The notes under the pieces: generated by a model
The model's input: the letters and a program-made list of their open reading frames with translations, nothing else
Databases searched by the model: none
What the model was told of the DNA's origin: nothing
Assembly: GCA_035249305.1 (NCBI GenBank)
Contig: DATFGQ010000076.1
Span: 31,007 to 95,006 of the forward strand
Direction: 5' to 3'
DNA length: 64,000 bases
Source: DASUNP01 sp035249305
Lineage (GTDB): Bacteria > Acidobacteriota > Blastocatellia > UBA7656
Made by a program: the position numbers and the translations under genes
In this document: in pieces, positions 18,605 through 27,955 of the stretch
How the letters are laid out: each line of letters starts with the position of its first letter
Position numbering within the stretch: position 1 is the stretch's first letter

Positions 18605-20812
18605 TCAATCTTTGTACAGCCTTCTGTAGTTCGCCGCGTAGCGCAGCACGCCTTGAACATACCCGCGCGTCTCGGTGAACGGGATCTGTTCGACCCAATC
18701 TTCGATGTCGAGCGAGCCGCGCGCGGCAATCCACTGGCGCGCGCGACCCGGCCCCGCGTTGTAAGCCGCGGCCGCGTACTCTATCCTACCGAACTGCCCC
18801 ATCATCTGCGCCAGGTAATTCATGCCGAGCTTGATGTTGATAGTCGGGTTATAAAGATCGGCCGCCGATATGCGGCCTATGCCCTGCTGGCGCGACACCA
18901 CCTGCCCGGTCGCGGGCATCACCTGCATCAGCCCGCGCGCGCCGACGCGCGAGATGGCGTTAGGATTAAAGACGCTCTCCTGGCGTATCAGGCCGGCGGC
19001 GATGTACGGGTCGATCCCGTACCGCTTCGCCTCCTGCTTGATCGTCTCCCAGCTCACGAGCGGGAAGAATATCTCCCACGCCTCGCGCGGCACGTCGGCC
19101 TCGGTATAAGAGTAGATGTCCGGATAACCTTTTCTGAGGACCAGAGTGGCTTGAAAGTTTTCGCCGCGCCGCGAGTAGAGTTGCGCAAGCCTGAGGTTGA
19201 GTCGCGGCGACGCCGGAGCTTGAGCCAGAGCGTGATTCAACTCTTTGACCGCGAGATCGCCGAGCCCGATGACCTCAAAGTCGTTAGCGTGCGCTACGCG
19301 GTTGGCTTCCGAGCCGTCGGCGGTCTCTTCGACCTTTTCGACGTAGAGCACGTTCTTGCGAATGCGCTCGATCTCGGGCGATTGCTCGGGGCGCAGTCGC
19401 GAATCGGCCGCGCGCAGGCGGCCCGCGCGCTGCAACGCCACGTGGCCGTGATAACCGTAGCGGTAGCGCTCGCCCACCAGGTCATACAGCGCCAGCGCTC
19501 GCTGCTTGTTGCCGAGCCGCTCTTCGGACTTCGCCGCCCAGAAGCCCGCCTCGCCTATGAACTTCGTGTCGGGGTAACGATAGTTTGAAAGATGCTGCTC
19601 AAGCATGCGCGCGGCTTCGGCGTAGTTGCCCGACTGATAAGCCTGCCAGCCGATCTCGTAAGAGGCTTCCGGCGCGTAGCCGCTCTTCGGGTAGACGGCC
19701 AGCAACTGCCTATAGCGCGAAGCGGCCCCGCCCGACTGGCCCTGCTTGTCGAGATAGCTCGCCAGGTTGTAGAGCGCGTCCTCGGCCCAGCGCGTCTTCT
19801 GGTGCTCTCTGACGAGCCGGTCGACGGTGACGCCGGACTCCCCCGCGCGGTTAGACCTGCGCAGCGCTTCGGCCTGATAAAAGAGCGATTCGGCCTGCAA
19901 GTCGCGGTTGCCGCCGCTGACTTTAGTCAAAGGCAGAACGGCCTGCGCGGGCTGTTTGCCGTAGAGCAGGCTCGCGCCGCGCCGCAACTGAATCTCGTCG
20001 ATGCGCTCGGCTTCCGCGTAGCGCGCAACCAGCTCTTCGTAAGCCCGCGCAGCTTCTCCGTACTGCTTCGACTCGTAGAGCGCGTCGGCGCGCGAGCGCA
20101 TCTGGTCAAGAGAGCCGGGGTTATCTTTGACCGAAGCGCCGAGCGCCGCGAGCCTGGCTTCGGCATCGGGGCCGGCCGTCGTCGCGGGCACTTCGTAATA
20201 GATCGTACGGTAAAGCGCCAGGGCCTTGTCGTTCTTCCCGCTCGCCTCATAGGCGCGGGCCGTCAGCAAGAGGGCTTCCGCGTCACGAGCTTCGACCATC
20301 CGCGTCAGAAGCTTGATGGCGTCGCTCGGGTCGCCGGCCGCGATCGCCGTCTCGGCTTCGCTCAGCCGGGCTTCTCGCGCCTTTAGCGAGTCGGCATGCT
20401 TTTCATAAACGCTTTCGTAATCACGCCGCGCCTGACTTTTAGAATCAAGTTTCGCATGACTCTCGGCGCGGTAGAAAAAGGCGTAATCCCCGAGCGCCGA
20501 ATGAGCGCCGATCGACTTTGCGCCGAGAGCTTCGACGGCCGCCTGGTAATTTTGCGACGAGTAATAGAGGTAACCGAGCAGGAAGCGCGCAAGAGAGGCC
20601 GCGCGCGTGTCCGGGTATCGCGACTCTATGGCCGCGAGGTCGGACGGCGCGGGCTTGCCGCTCGATCTGGCGACCAGAGATTGCAGCTCACCGATCCCGC
20701 CATCGGCCTGAGCGTGCCTTCGCTGGCACGAGACAGTGGCGGGCGTGATTAAGATGATAAACAGCAGCGCTATTTGAAACGCCGCTATATGATTGCGAAT
20801 AGATTTCAGCAT
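18605..20812 (-). CDS. slt: Soluble lytic transglycosylase (SLT domain) with TPR superhelix
   Basis: 735 residues. An N-terminal signal peptide is followed by about 550 residues of TPR-like helical repeats and a C-terminal SLT domain (about 595-735). The catalytic glutamate is E612 (AAGLIRQESVFNPNA), followed by the family motifs GLMQVMPATG, LYNPTINIKLGMNYL and AAAAYNAGPGR. It cleaves the MurNAc-GlcNAc bond of peptidoglycan, forming 1,6-anhydro ends. The arrangement (helical superhelix plus SLT) is that of Slt70. It is the first gene of an operon with the PEGA/TPR protein and the aminotransferase. Confidence 0.9.
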   Translation of the reverse strand: MLKSIRNHIAAFQIALLFIILITPATVSCQRRHAQADGGIGELQSLVARSSGKPAPSDLAAIESRYPDTRAASLARFLLGYLYYSSQNYQAAVEALGAKSIGAHSALGDYAFFYRAESHAKLDSKSQARRDYESVYEKHADSLKAREARLSEAETAIAAGDPSDAIKLLTRMVEARDAEALLLTARAYEASGKNDKALALYRTIYYEVPATTAGPDAEARLAALGASVKDNPGSLDQMRSRADALYESKQYGEAARAYEELVARYAEAERIDEIQLRRGASLLYGKQPAQAVLPLTKVSGGNRDLQAESLFYQAEALRRSNRAGESGVTVDRLVREHQKTRWAEDALYNLASYLDKQGQSGGAASRYRQLLAVYPKSGYAPEASYEIGWQAYQSGNYAEAARMLEQHLSNYRYPDTKFIGEAGFWAAKSEERLGNKQRALALYDLVGERYRYGYHGHVALQRAGRLRAADSRLRPEQSPEIERIRKNVLYVEKVEETADGSEANRVAHANDFEVIGLGDLAVKELNHALAQAPASPRLNLRLAQLYSRRGENFQATLVLRKGYPDIYSYTEADVPREAWEIFFPLVSWETIKQEAKRYGIDPYIAAGLIRQESVFNPNAISRVGARGLMQVMPATGQVVSRQQGIGRISAADLYNPTINIKLGMNYLAQMMGQFGRIEYAAAAYNAGPGRARQWIAARGSLDIEDWVEQIPFTETRGYVQGVLRYAANYRRLYKD

Positions 20813-20859
20813 GTGGAAAGCTCCCTCACCGCGCGAAGATATGACCGGGGCTTTGAGAG

Positions 20860-20865
20860 ATTATA
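20860..20865 (-). promoter_or_regulatory. Possible -10 element for the slt operon
   Basis: A consensus TATAAT on the minus strand lies about 47 nt upstream of the slt ATG; the matching -35 (TTATCC, 17 bp upstream) is poor. Confidence 0.35.
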
Positions 20866-20893
20866 AACCAGGCGCGGACGCGGATAAAAGAGA

Positions 20894-20932
20894 TCACAGA
20901 TAAACGCAGATTAAATCTGCGTCCACCTGTGA
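20894..20932 (-). terminator. Hairpin after the GAF-protein gene
   Basis: Minus strand: TCACAG (outer arm), GTGG, ACGCAGATT-T-AATCTGCGT, TTAT, CTGTGA, then TCTCTTTTATCC. A 9-bp perfect inner stem and a 6-bp outer stem are separated by a 4x4 internal loop, about 22 nt after the stop of the upstream gene; the following T-rich stretch is modest. Probable terminator or 3'-end hairpin. Confidence 0.5.
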
Positions 20933-20954
20933 CATCCCTTACCTGATTTTCGAT

Positions 20955-22337
20955 TTACACGCTCACGGAAGGACCGGGGTGATCCGAGCCGAGCTTGGCG
21001 GGGTCGCCTTCGGCGAGGGTGTTCACCAGCTCGTCGTAGAAGTAATCGAAGCGGGCGGCGACGGTGGGCGTCACGCGCTTCTCGTACATCTGGCGGCTGC
21101 GGTCTATGTCTTCTTTGAGGCGGTCGTAGAGGTCGTTGTTGCGCCGCCCTTCGGCGACCTTCTGCTCGTTGTAGAGCTTTATCTCGCTCACAAGCAGCCG
21201 GGCGAATCGCCGCGCGTCGTTGTGCAACTTCTCTTCTTCGTCCATAGCTGCGCCGCGCGGCGGGGCCGGCGCGTAGGACTCCTGAGCGGCGGCGGGTTGT
21301 TCAGCCTCCGGCTGAGGCTCGACCGCCGACACGAAACCGGCGGGCGCGGCGGGCTGCTGGAATTCCGCCGTGCCCGCGGGCTGAAGCTCAGGCTGAGGCG
21401 CGAAGGTCTGCGGCGCTGGTTCCGGCGCGGGCTCGGCCATTACCCTCTCGGGCTGCGGGGCCGGTTCGGGCGCAGGCTGCTCGCTCGCAGGAGGCGCTGC
21501 GGGTTGCGGAGCCGGCGCGGCGGCGGCCGGGGCCGGAGCGGGCGGAGTTGGAGCGGGCGGCGCGGGAGCAGCCGGTCGGGCCGCGGGCTGCGCCCCTTCG
21601 GCCATGCGCGCACGCAACGAAACGAGCTCGACCACCATGCCCGCCGTGTGAACCAGCAGCTCGATGGCTTCGACGTTGGTCGCGCCTTCGCCGCGGTCGG
21701 CCGAGTCCGCGTAGAGCACGGCGGCCGATTTGCCGCGCACTTTCAGCGGCACGGCGAGCGTGCGCTGCGGCTGAATGTTGCCCAGGCGGCTGAAGATCGC
21801 TTCGTTGGCGGGCTGCTCGTCGGGCGAGCCGTAAAAAGTCTGCTGAGAGTTAAGCGCGGCTTTGAGCAGCGTGTCCGATTGCAGCGACACCGAAAGCCCG
21901 CGGACGTTGTTGTTGCCCAGTTGCTCTTCGAACCCGCGGGCCGCCCACGCAAGCGCGTTTCCGCTCTTGACCACAAACAGCACCACGCGCGGGGCGAAGT
22001 TGGCGGCGCGAGCTACCAGCGCGTTAAGCACCTCGGCCTGAGTCGTCTGCTGATCGAGCTCGACGACAGAGTCTCTGAGCAGGGCGATGTCCGCGCCCAG
22101 CCGCACGCTTTCTGCGCCAGCCTGATCTATCTGAGCGCTCACCTCAGCCTCTATCTGCGTCAGCATCTCGTCGGATTCGGGCATGCTTGCCGCCGCGTCC
22201 GTCCGCTCAAGCAGCCTAGTAAACGACTCGTTGACTTCCCGTTGCAGGTGGCTGATGTCTTGCTCAAGCAGACCGAGACGCGACCGCACGATGTCTTCTA
22301 TTTGCCGTCGCAGCCGAACCTCACGCTCCTTTTCCAC
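20955..22337 (-). CDS. Coiled-coil/GAF-like domain protein with Pro-Ala linker
   Basis: 460 residues from a GTG at 22337, chosen because GGGAGG lies 7 nt upstream; a TTG 15 nt further up is also in frame but overlaps that site. Residues 1-110 are a predicted coiled coil (RRQIEDIVRSRLGLLEQDI). Residues 110-250 look like a GAF-type domain (RTLAVPLKVRGKSAAVLYADS). About 255-375 is a Pro/Ala/Glu linker. The last 85 residues are a conserved charged helical module (DARRFARLLVSEIKLYNEQK). It has no kinase or DNA-binding part and no signal peptide. The name is domain-based; function unknown. It is driven by a strong promoter divergent from the rimP operon. Confidence 0.75.
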   Translation of the reverse strand: MEKEREVRLRRQIEDIVRSRLGLLEQDISHLQREVNESFTRLLERTDAAASMPESDEMLTQIEAEVSAQIDQAGAESVRLGADIALLRDSVVELDQQTTQAEVLNALVARAANFAPRVVLFVVKSGNALAWAARGFEEQLGNNNVRGLSVSLQSDTLLKAALNSQQTFYGSPDEQPANEAIFSRLGNIQPQRTLAVPLKVRGKSAAVLYADSADRGEGATNVEAIELLVHTAGMVVELVSLRARMAEGAQPAARPAAPAPPAPTPPAPAPAAAAPAPQPAAPPASEQPAPEPAPQPERVMAEPAPEPAPQTFAPQPELQPAGTAEFQQPAAPAGFVSAVEPQPEAEQPAAAQESYAPAPPRGAAMDEEEKLHNDARRFARLLVSEIKLYNEQKVAEGRRNNDLYDRLKEDIDRSRQMYEKRVTPTVAARFDYFYDELVNTLAEGDPAKLGSDHPGPSVSV

Positions 22338-22409
22338 AGGGGTTCCTCCCAATACTTAGAAGATCAAAACCGCGGGGACTAAAACTAAGGGTTTTTTTCG
22401 GAGGAACAG

Positions 22410-22438
22410 ATTATCCCGCACCGATTTTTGCTTGTCAA
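22410..22438 (-). promoter_or_regulatory. Strong sigma70-type promoter of the GAF-protein gene
   Basis: Minus strand: consensus -35 TTGACA (22438-22433), 17-bp spacer, -10 GATAAT (22415-22410). The leader to the GTG start is about 65 nt. Confidence 0.75.
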
Positions 22439-22460
22439 TAAAACAGTGTGCGGACCATCT

Positions 22461-22494
22461 GGGATTTCAAATTTCAGATTTGAGATTTCAAATA
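22461..22494. repeat. Heptad repeat, GATTTCA family
   Basis: Words GATTTCA, AATTTCA, GATTTGA, GATTTCA, AAT in tandem. It lies between two divergent promoters (GAF gene and rimP operon) and is the only heptad element not attached to a stop codon. Confidence 0.75.
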
Positions 22495-22520
22495 CCTGCC
22501 CGCTGCGCACTGCTGACTGC

Positions 22521-22550
22521 TTGCTTTTTCCGCCTTCAAAGCTGTATGAT
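22521..22550 (+). promoter_or_regulatory. Promoter of the rimP-nusA-infB operon
   Basis: -35 TTGCTT (22521-22526), 18-bp spacer, -10 TATGAT (22545-22550). The predicted start near 22557 leaves a leader of about 44 nt made up almost entirely of a terminator-type hairpin. Confidence 0.6.
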
Positions 22551-22567
22551 AAAAGGCTTGCTAAACA

Positions 22568-22594
22568 AGTGGGCTCGGCCCACTTTTTTTCTTA
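22568..22594 (+). terminator. Terminator-like attenuator hairpin in the rimP leader
   Basis: AGTGGGC-TCG-GCCCACT, a 7-bp stem, followed by TTTTTTTCTT; the U-run ends about 10 nt before the rimP ATG, where only a weak GCGAGA can serve as ribosome site. As an intrinsic terminator directly after the promoter it can attenuate the whole operon; NusA, which stimulates hairpin-dependent termination, is encoded next. Confidence 0.75.
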
Positions 22595-22600
22595 GCGAGA

Positions 22601-23062
22601 ATGACCGATTTGGACAGAGACGGCATAGGCGAAATCATCGAGCGAGTCACTTCGCGCGAGGGGATGGAGCTGGTCCACTGGGAGGCGGTCGGGCCGCGCA
22701 ACCATTTTGTGTTGCGTATTTACATAGACAAGCCCGGCGGAGTCAACCACGGCGACTGCGAGGTGGTCAGCAATCAGGTCGGCCTGCTGCTGGAGGTCGA
22801 GGACCTGATTCCTCATAAGTACACGCTTGAAGTCTCGTCGCCGGGCATCGAGCGCGGCCTGTACAAGCCGAAGGATTACGAGCGTTTCGCCGGCAGCCGT
22901 GTCAAGCTCAAGGTCTCCGAGCCCATTAACGGCCAGCGAAATTTCCGGGGCAGGCTGGTCGGCATAGACCAGAACACGGTCAGATTTGACGCCGACGGCT
23001 CGGGCCTGATCGAGATACCTTACGAGTCGATCGTCAAGGCCAATATTGAATACGAATTTTAA
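22601..23062 (+). CDS. rimP: Ribosome maturation factor RimP
   Basis: A 153-residue RimP (YhbC family) needed for 30S subunit maturation. Features are the N-terminal RVTSREGMELVHWEA region, YIDKPGGVNHGDCE, the conserved YTLEVSSPGIERGL and a C-terminal SH3-like part. It is the first gene of rimP-nusA-infB-rbfA; nusA begins 17 nt after its stop. Expression is probably set by the leader hairpin immediately upstream. Confidence 0.95.
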   Translation: MTDLDRDGIGEIIERVTSREGMELVHWEAVGPRNHFVLRIYIDKPGGVNHGDCEVVSNQVGLLLEVEDLIPHKYTLEVSSPGIERGLYKPKDYERFAGSRVKLKVSEPINGQRNFRGRLVGIDQNTVRFDADGSGLIEIPYESIVKANIEYEF

Positions 23063-23079
23063 CCGAAGGTTAAATTGAC

Positions 23080-25170
23080 ATGTCAACGAGTCCGATTCCG
23101 CAAACTATAGACATTCTGAGCCGCGAGAAGGGCATAGACCCGCAAGTCATAATCTCGGCCATCGAAGACGCGGTAGTCACGGCCGCCCGCAAGCAGTTTA
23201 AGACGGGCGAAGACCTGCGCGCGCGCTACAACCCCGAAAACGGCGACGTTGAGCTGTTTGCGCTGATGACGGTCGTCGAAGAGGTCCAGGACCCCGCCAC
23301 GGAGATCAGCCTCGCCGACGTCGAAGAGATGGGCGTAGAGGGCGCGGAGGTTGGTGACCAGCTCGAATTCCCCAAGCCGCGCGAGGAGCTGGGCCGCATC
23401 GCCGCCCAGACCGCAAAGCAGATCATCTTTCAAAAAGTGCGCGAGGCCGAGCGCAACAACGTCTACGACGAATACATCAATCGGCTGGGCGAGCTCGTTC
23501 ACGGGTTCGTGAAACGCTTTGAAGGCGGGCGCATAATAACCGACCTTGGCAAGGTCGAAGCGGTCCTGCCGAAGACCCAGCAGTCGCGCGCCGAATCTTT
23601 CAGCCAGGGCGAGCGCATAAGAATAGTCATCAACTCTGTCTCTAAAGACACCAAGGGGCCGCAGGTCGAAGTCTCCCGCACGTCGCCCGAGTTGCTCAAG
23701 CGTTTGTTCGAGATGGAAGTCCCAGAGATCTACGACGGGACGGTCCAGATAAAAGCCGCGGTCCGCGAGCCGGGCGACCGGGCGAAGATCGCCGTCATCT
23801 CGACCGAGCGCGACGTAGACCCCGTCGGCGCGTGCGTCGGCATGAAAGGCTCGCGCGTGCAGGCGATCATCCGCGAGCTGCGCGGCGAGCGCATAGACAT
23901 CATCGAGTGGAGCGAAGACCCGGCCGTCTTTGCCGCAAACGCCCTGTCGCCGGCCAAGGTCTCGAAAGTCGAGATCAACAGCTTTGAAGAGAAGAAGCTG
24001 ACCGTCACGGTCCCCGAAGACCAGCTCTCGCTCGCGATAGGCAAGAAGGGGCAGAACGTGCGGCTCGCGGCGAAGCTCGTCGGCTGGCACATAGACATAC
24101 GAAGCGCCGAAGAGGCCGCCCGCGCCGCCGCCGCGCAGCTCGAAGCAGTTATGGCGGGCGGCGAAGCGTCGCTCACAGACATTCGCGAAAGCCTCGCGCT
24201 CGATCAGATCACGGCCGAGCGGCTCAAGGATCGCGGCATTGAGACAATCGAACAGCTCACCACGATGTCCGTAGACGAGCTTGTAGACGCCATCGACGTG
24301 AGCTTCGACCAGGCGACCGAGATTCTCGAACGCGCGCACCGATTGCTCGCGCAAAAGCATGCGCGCGAGGCGCGGCAGGCGCGCGAGGCCGAAGGGGCTG
24401 GCGAAGAGGCCGTGCTCGGAGGCGAAGCGTTGCCCGTCACGGAAGAGGCGGTTGAAGAGACGGCGGTCGCACCTGTCGAAGTCTCCGAAGAGGCGTTGGA
24501 GGCCGAGACTATCGAAGCGGTTGAGACGGATGAATCAACCGATGAATCGACTGACGAATCTATAGAGGCGCACGAGGGGCCTTCGCCTGCTCCCGACGAA
24601 GGCACGGTCGAGGAGACTGAAGGGGTGATGAGCCAGGAGACGATCGAAGCTACGGAAGAGGCTGTCGCCGCTCAAGACGCGACTCCTGAAGCTAAGGCCG
24701 TCGCCGAAGCGGTGACCGAAGGCGAAGAGGTCGCGCCGCCCGAAAGCGCGTTCGAGCCTGACCCTCCGCGTCCTCTCGCGTCAGCCGTCCCTGACTTCGA
24801 CGCGATGAGCTCGACCGAAGTGCAGATTCAGGAGGTCCTGGCCGACGAGCCCGCGGGCATAGACGCGGCGCGCGGGCCTATGCCTGCCGCCGGGCTTGAG
24901 GCGCAGGCCCCAGGCGAGCAGGTGATCCCCGAGAGCCGCGCCGAATGGGCCGAAGAGGCGGGGATCGAAACGAGCGACCAGGAGGTTATCGAAGAGGAAG
25001 TTCGCTCTGATCTGGCCGCGCTTGACGAAGGGGAGAGCCCGTCGGAAGCGGCGGAGGACGAGACGGGCGATGACAAATCGGATGAGCTTTCGCCTGAAAT
25101 CTTCGAAGATTCGGGCACGGAACCGAGGGAAGACGCAGCAGAAGGAGAGAAGAAAAGCGACGAACAATAA
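23080..25170 (+). CDS. nusA: Transcription termination/antitermination factor NusA with long acidic tail
   Basis: 696 residues. The N-terminal RNA polymerase-binding domain (about 1-130) is followed by an S1 domain (about 135-200), KH1 and KH2 (about 205-350, with VGACVGMKGSRVQAI and LAIGKKGQNVRLAAKL) and a helix-hairpin segment (360-430, DQITAERLKDRGIETIEQL). From about 435 on there is a low-complexity Glu/Ala/Thr tail of some 260 residues, absent from E. coli NusA (495). The tail is strongly acidic and resembles the autoregulatory C-termini of some NusA proteins only in charge. The TAA stop abuts a heptad repeat; infB follows. Confidence 0.95.
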   Translation: MSTSPIPQTIDILSREKGIDPQVIISAIEDAVVTAARKQFKTGEDLRARYNPENGDVELFALMTVVEEVQDPATEISLADVEEMGVEGAEVGDQLEFPKPREELGRIAAQTAKQIIFQKVREAERNNVYDEYINRLGELVHGFVKRFEGGRIITDLGKVEAVLPKTQQSRAESFSQGERIRIVINSVSKDTKGPQVEVSRTSPELLKRLFEMEVPEIYDGTVQIKAAVREPGDRAKIAVISTERDVDPVGACVGMKGSRVQAIIRELRGERIDIIEWSEDPAVFAANALSPAKVSKVEINSFEEKKLTVTVPEDQLSLAIGKKGQNVRLAAKLVGWHIDIRSAEEAARAAAAQLEAVMAGGEASLTDIRESLALDQITAERLKDRGIETIEQLTTMSVDELVDAIDVSFDQATEILERAHRLLAQKHAREARQAREAEGAGEEAVLGGEALPVTEEAVEETAVAPVEVSEEALEAETIEAVETDESTDESTDESIEAHEGPSPAPDEGTVEETEGVMSQETIEATEEAVAAQDATPEAKAVAEAVTEGEEVAPPESAFEPDPPRPLASAVPDFDAMSSTEVQIQEVLADEPAGIDAARGPMPAAGLEAQAPGEQVIPESRAEWAEEAGIETSDQEVIEEEVRSDLAALDEGESPSEAAEDETGDDKSDELSPEIFEDSGTEPREDAAEGEKKSDEQ

Positions 25171-25204
25171 GATTTGAGATCTCAGATTTCAAATTTCAAA
25201 TCCC
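25171..25204 (+). repeat. Heptad repeat, GATTTCA family, at nusA stop
   Basis: GATTTGA, GATCTCA, GATTTCA, AATTTCA, AATC start immediately after the nusA TAA; the words are internally palindromic, so the run can fold on itself. It fills most of the nusA-infB gap. Confidence 0.8.
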
Positions 25205-25229
25205 TTATCACTCGTCGCGGCTTGTGAAT

Positions 25230-27881
25230 ATGGCTGTACATCAAAAGATAAGAATCTACGACCTGGCGAAGGAATTGAAGCTCGACAACAAGCGAGTCAT
25301 CGAGGATGCGCGGCGAGAGGGTATAGATGTGAGCGTGCCTTCGAACACCGTCCCGACCGAAGTGGCCGAGCGGATCCGCACGAAGTACTTTCCCAAGAAG
25401 GCCGCGCCCGTAGCCGGCCCGCGATTGGTAAAGCATGCCAGGCCAGTCGAGGCGGTTTCGCAGCTTGAGGCGGAATCGGCGCTCGCCGAGCTGGAGCAAC
25501 AGGAGGTCGAGGCGGCCCCGGCGCAGCCCGCACCGACGCACGCCGCGGAGCCTGCCAAGCCTGAGCCGCCGCGCCCGAGCGTCAAGATACTCAAGAAGGC
25601 TACGCCTCAGCCTCAGCCCGTCGCGCCCGAAGTGCAGCCATCTCAAGAAACGGTTCAGGAAGAGGCTCCGGCCCCTGCCCTTGAGCCCGAAGCGCCGGCG
25701 GTCGCGCCCGCGCCTCCCATCGCAGCACGGCCGCCAGTCGCCCCGCCGGTCGAGCGCCCGCGCACGCAAGTTCGTGTGCTCCGCCCGCAGCCGGGCGTGA
25801 CGCTTCCCCCGCCGCAGACGAGGGCCGCAGCCCCGGCCGCCTCCGCCCCGAGCCCAGGCATGCGCGCCGTAGCGCCGGAAACGGCCACTCCCACGGAGCC
25901 GTCTGCGCCCAAGCCGCGAACTACCTACGTCCCGCAAGACACGGGCCGGCCGCGCAAGCGCACGCGCAGGGGCAAACGCGGGTTCGGCGAGGCCGGGCCT
26001 GAAGAGGGTAAACATGTAGAGGTGCCGCGTCACATGCGCGGCCCCGGCACGGTCGTTCAGCAAAAGTCCAAGCCGGTATTTACGGAGCTGAGGCCCATCA
26101 AGCTGGTCGAGGGAACTACGCTCAAGGATTTTGCCGAGCGCCTGGAAGTCAAAGCCAAGGACGTTGTGCAGATGCTGTTGCAGCGCGGCGTGATGGCTAC
26201 GATAAACCAGACGCTCAACCAGGAAATCGCCAAAGAGATAGGCAAGGAGTTCGGCTACGACATAAGCTTCGTCCCCTTCGAGGAGATGATCAGCGACACC
26301 GAAGAGGAGAAGATAATCGAGTCGGGCGAGGAAGAGCTGATCGGGCGCGCGCCGGTAGTCACTGTCATGGGCCACGTCGATCACGGGAAGACCTCTCTGC
26401 TCGACGCCATCCGTAAGACGCATGTGGCCGAAGGCGAGGCCGGCGGCATCACGCAGCACATAGGCGCTTACTCCGTAGATATTCCGGACCCCGACCAGCC
26501 CACGGTCATGCGGCGCATAGTCTTCTTAGACACGCCCGGCCACGAGGCCTTCACGATGATGCGCGCCCGCGGCGCGCGGGTCACCGACATAGTCGTGCTC
26601 GTCGTGGCGGCCGACGACGGCGTGATGCCTCAGACGATAGAGGCCATAGACCACGCGCGCGCCGCGGAAGTCCCTATAGTCGTCGCCATAAACAAGGTCG
26701 ATAAGCCCGACGCGCAGCCTGACCGCGTCAAGCAGGAGCTGAGCGACCGCGGGCTGCTGTGGGAAGGATGGGGCGGCGACACGGTCATGGTCGAAGTCTC
26801 CGCCAAGAGGCAGCAGAACCTTGACTCGCTGTTGGAAATGATAACTCTTAACGCCGACCTGCTGGAGCTGAAGTCGAACCCGGACCGGCTGGCTTCGGGC
26901 GTCGTGCTCGAAGCGAAGCTGGACCGCGGGCGCGGCCCCGTCGCCACCGTGCTCGTGCAGCAGGGCACCCTGCGCGTGGGCGACCCCTTCATCGTCGGTC
27001 AGGTCTTCGGCCGCGTGCGCGCGCTGTTTGACGACCGCGGACGCGCCGTCGAACTGGCGGGACCGTCGACGCCGGTCGAGGTCTTAGGCATGCAGGGCGT
27101 GCCTCACGCGGGCGACCAGTACCAGGTGGTCAAGGACGCCACGCAGGCGCAGCACATCGCTAACCAGCGGCAGATGCAGGCCCGCCAGGCCGCCATCGCG
27201 CGCACTTCGGCGCGCGGCCTTGAGCACCTGCTGTCGGACAAGAATCAGGTCAAAGAGCTGCTGGTCATACTCAAGGGCGACGTGCAGGGCTCGGTCGAAG
27301 CCGTGCGCGACGCGCTCAACAAGCTCTCGACCGAGCGCGTGAAGATCCGCATCATCCGCTCGGGCGTAGGCGCGATCACCGAATCCGACGTGATGCTGGC
27401 CGCCGCGTCGTCTAAGGACATGAACCGCGCGGCGGTAATCATAGGCTTCAACGTCCGCCCCGAGACGCGGGCGCGCGAGATAGCCGAGATCGAACAGGTA
27501 GACATACGCCTCCACACGATCATCTACAAGGTCGAAGAGGAGATACGCAACGCCATGCTCGGGCTGCTCGAAGCCACGAAGCGCGAGGTCATAACAGGCC
27601 ATGCGGAAATCCGCCAGGTCTTCCGCGTGCCGCGCGCCGGGCTGATCGCCGGCTGTTACGTGACGGACGGGACCATGCGCCGCACGACCGCGCGGTTGCT
27701 GCGCGACAACGTGGTCGTCTACGAAGGCAAGATCGAAACGCTCCGCCGCTTCAAGGACGACGTGAGCGAAGTGCAGAGAGGGTTCGAGTGCGGCATCCTC
27801 CTCGAACGGTTCCAGGACGTGAAGGTCGGCGACGTGATCGAGGCCTACACGACAGAAGAAGTGGCCCCTACTTCCCTGTAA
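25230..27881 (+). CDS. infB: Translation initiation factor IF-2
   Basis: 883 residues from the ATG at 25230; a GTG two codons upstream is equally in frame and neither has a good ribosome site. An IF2-N domain (IRIYDLAKELKLDNKRVIED) is followed by a long Pro/Ala linker (about 60-270), a second IF2-N-like helical domain (about 285-340) and the GTPase domain. The P-loop is GHVDHGKT (381-388), then DTPGHE and NKVD. Domains II, III and C2 finish the protein (GVVLEAKLDRGRGPVATVLV, FECGILLERFQDVKVGDVIE). It places initiator tRNA on the 30S subunit. The 144-nt gap to rbfA contains a separate promoter candidate. Confidence 0.95.
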   Translation: MAVHQKIRIYDLAKELKLDNKRVIEDARREGIDVSVPSNTVPTEVAERIRTKYFPKKAAPVAGPRLVKHARPVEAVSQLEAESALAELEQQEVEAAPAQPAPTHAAEPAKPEPPRPSVKILKKATPQPQPVAPEVQPSQETVQEEAPAPALEPEAPAVAPAPPIAARPPVAPPVERPRTQVRVLRPQPGVTLPPPQTRAAAPAASAPSPGMRAVAPETATPTEPSAPKPRTTYVPQDTGRPRKRTRRGKRGFGEAGPEEGKHVEVPRHMRGPGTVVQQKSKPVFTELRPIKLVEGTTLKDFAERLEVKAKDVVQMLLQRGVMATINQTLNQEIAKEIGKEFGYDISFVPFEEMISDTEEEKIIESGEEELIGRAPVVTVMGHVDHGKTSLLDAIRKTHVAEGEAGGITQHIGAYSVDIPDPDQPTVMRRIVFLDTPGHEAFTMMRARGARVTDIVVLVVAADDGVMPQTIEAIDHARAAEVPIVVAINKVDKPDAQPDRVKQELSDRGLLWEGWGGDTVMVEVSAKRQQNLDSLLEMITLNADLLELKSNPDRLASGVVLEAKLDRGRGPVATVLVQQGTLRVGDPFIVGQVFGRVRALFDDRGRAVELAGPSTPVEVLGMQGVPHAGDQYQVVKDATQAQHIANQRQMQARQAAIARTSARGLEHLLSDKNQVKELLVILKGDVQGSVEAVRDALNKLSTERVKIRIIRSGVGAITESDVMLAAASSKDMNRAAVIIGFNVRPETRAREIAEIEQVDIRLHTIIYKVEEEIRNAMLGLLEATKREVITGHAEIRQVFRVPRAGLIAGCYVTDGTMRRTTARLLRDNVVVYEGKIETLRRFKDDVSEVQRGFECGILLERFQDVKVGDVIEAYTTEEVAPTSL

Positions 27882-27955
27882 GTTTCGGACCTCAGACAAA
27901 CCCGGCAGCTACACTCTCCCCGCTCCCGGTGTGCGAGATGAGCCAGCCTTAGGTG

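Noticed and set aside
17668..18734. Longer start for the PEGA/TPR protein
   Set aside because: The upstream part overlaps the lytic transglycosylase catalytic domain in another frame and has no signal peptide; the ATG at 18590 gives one.
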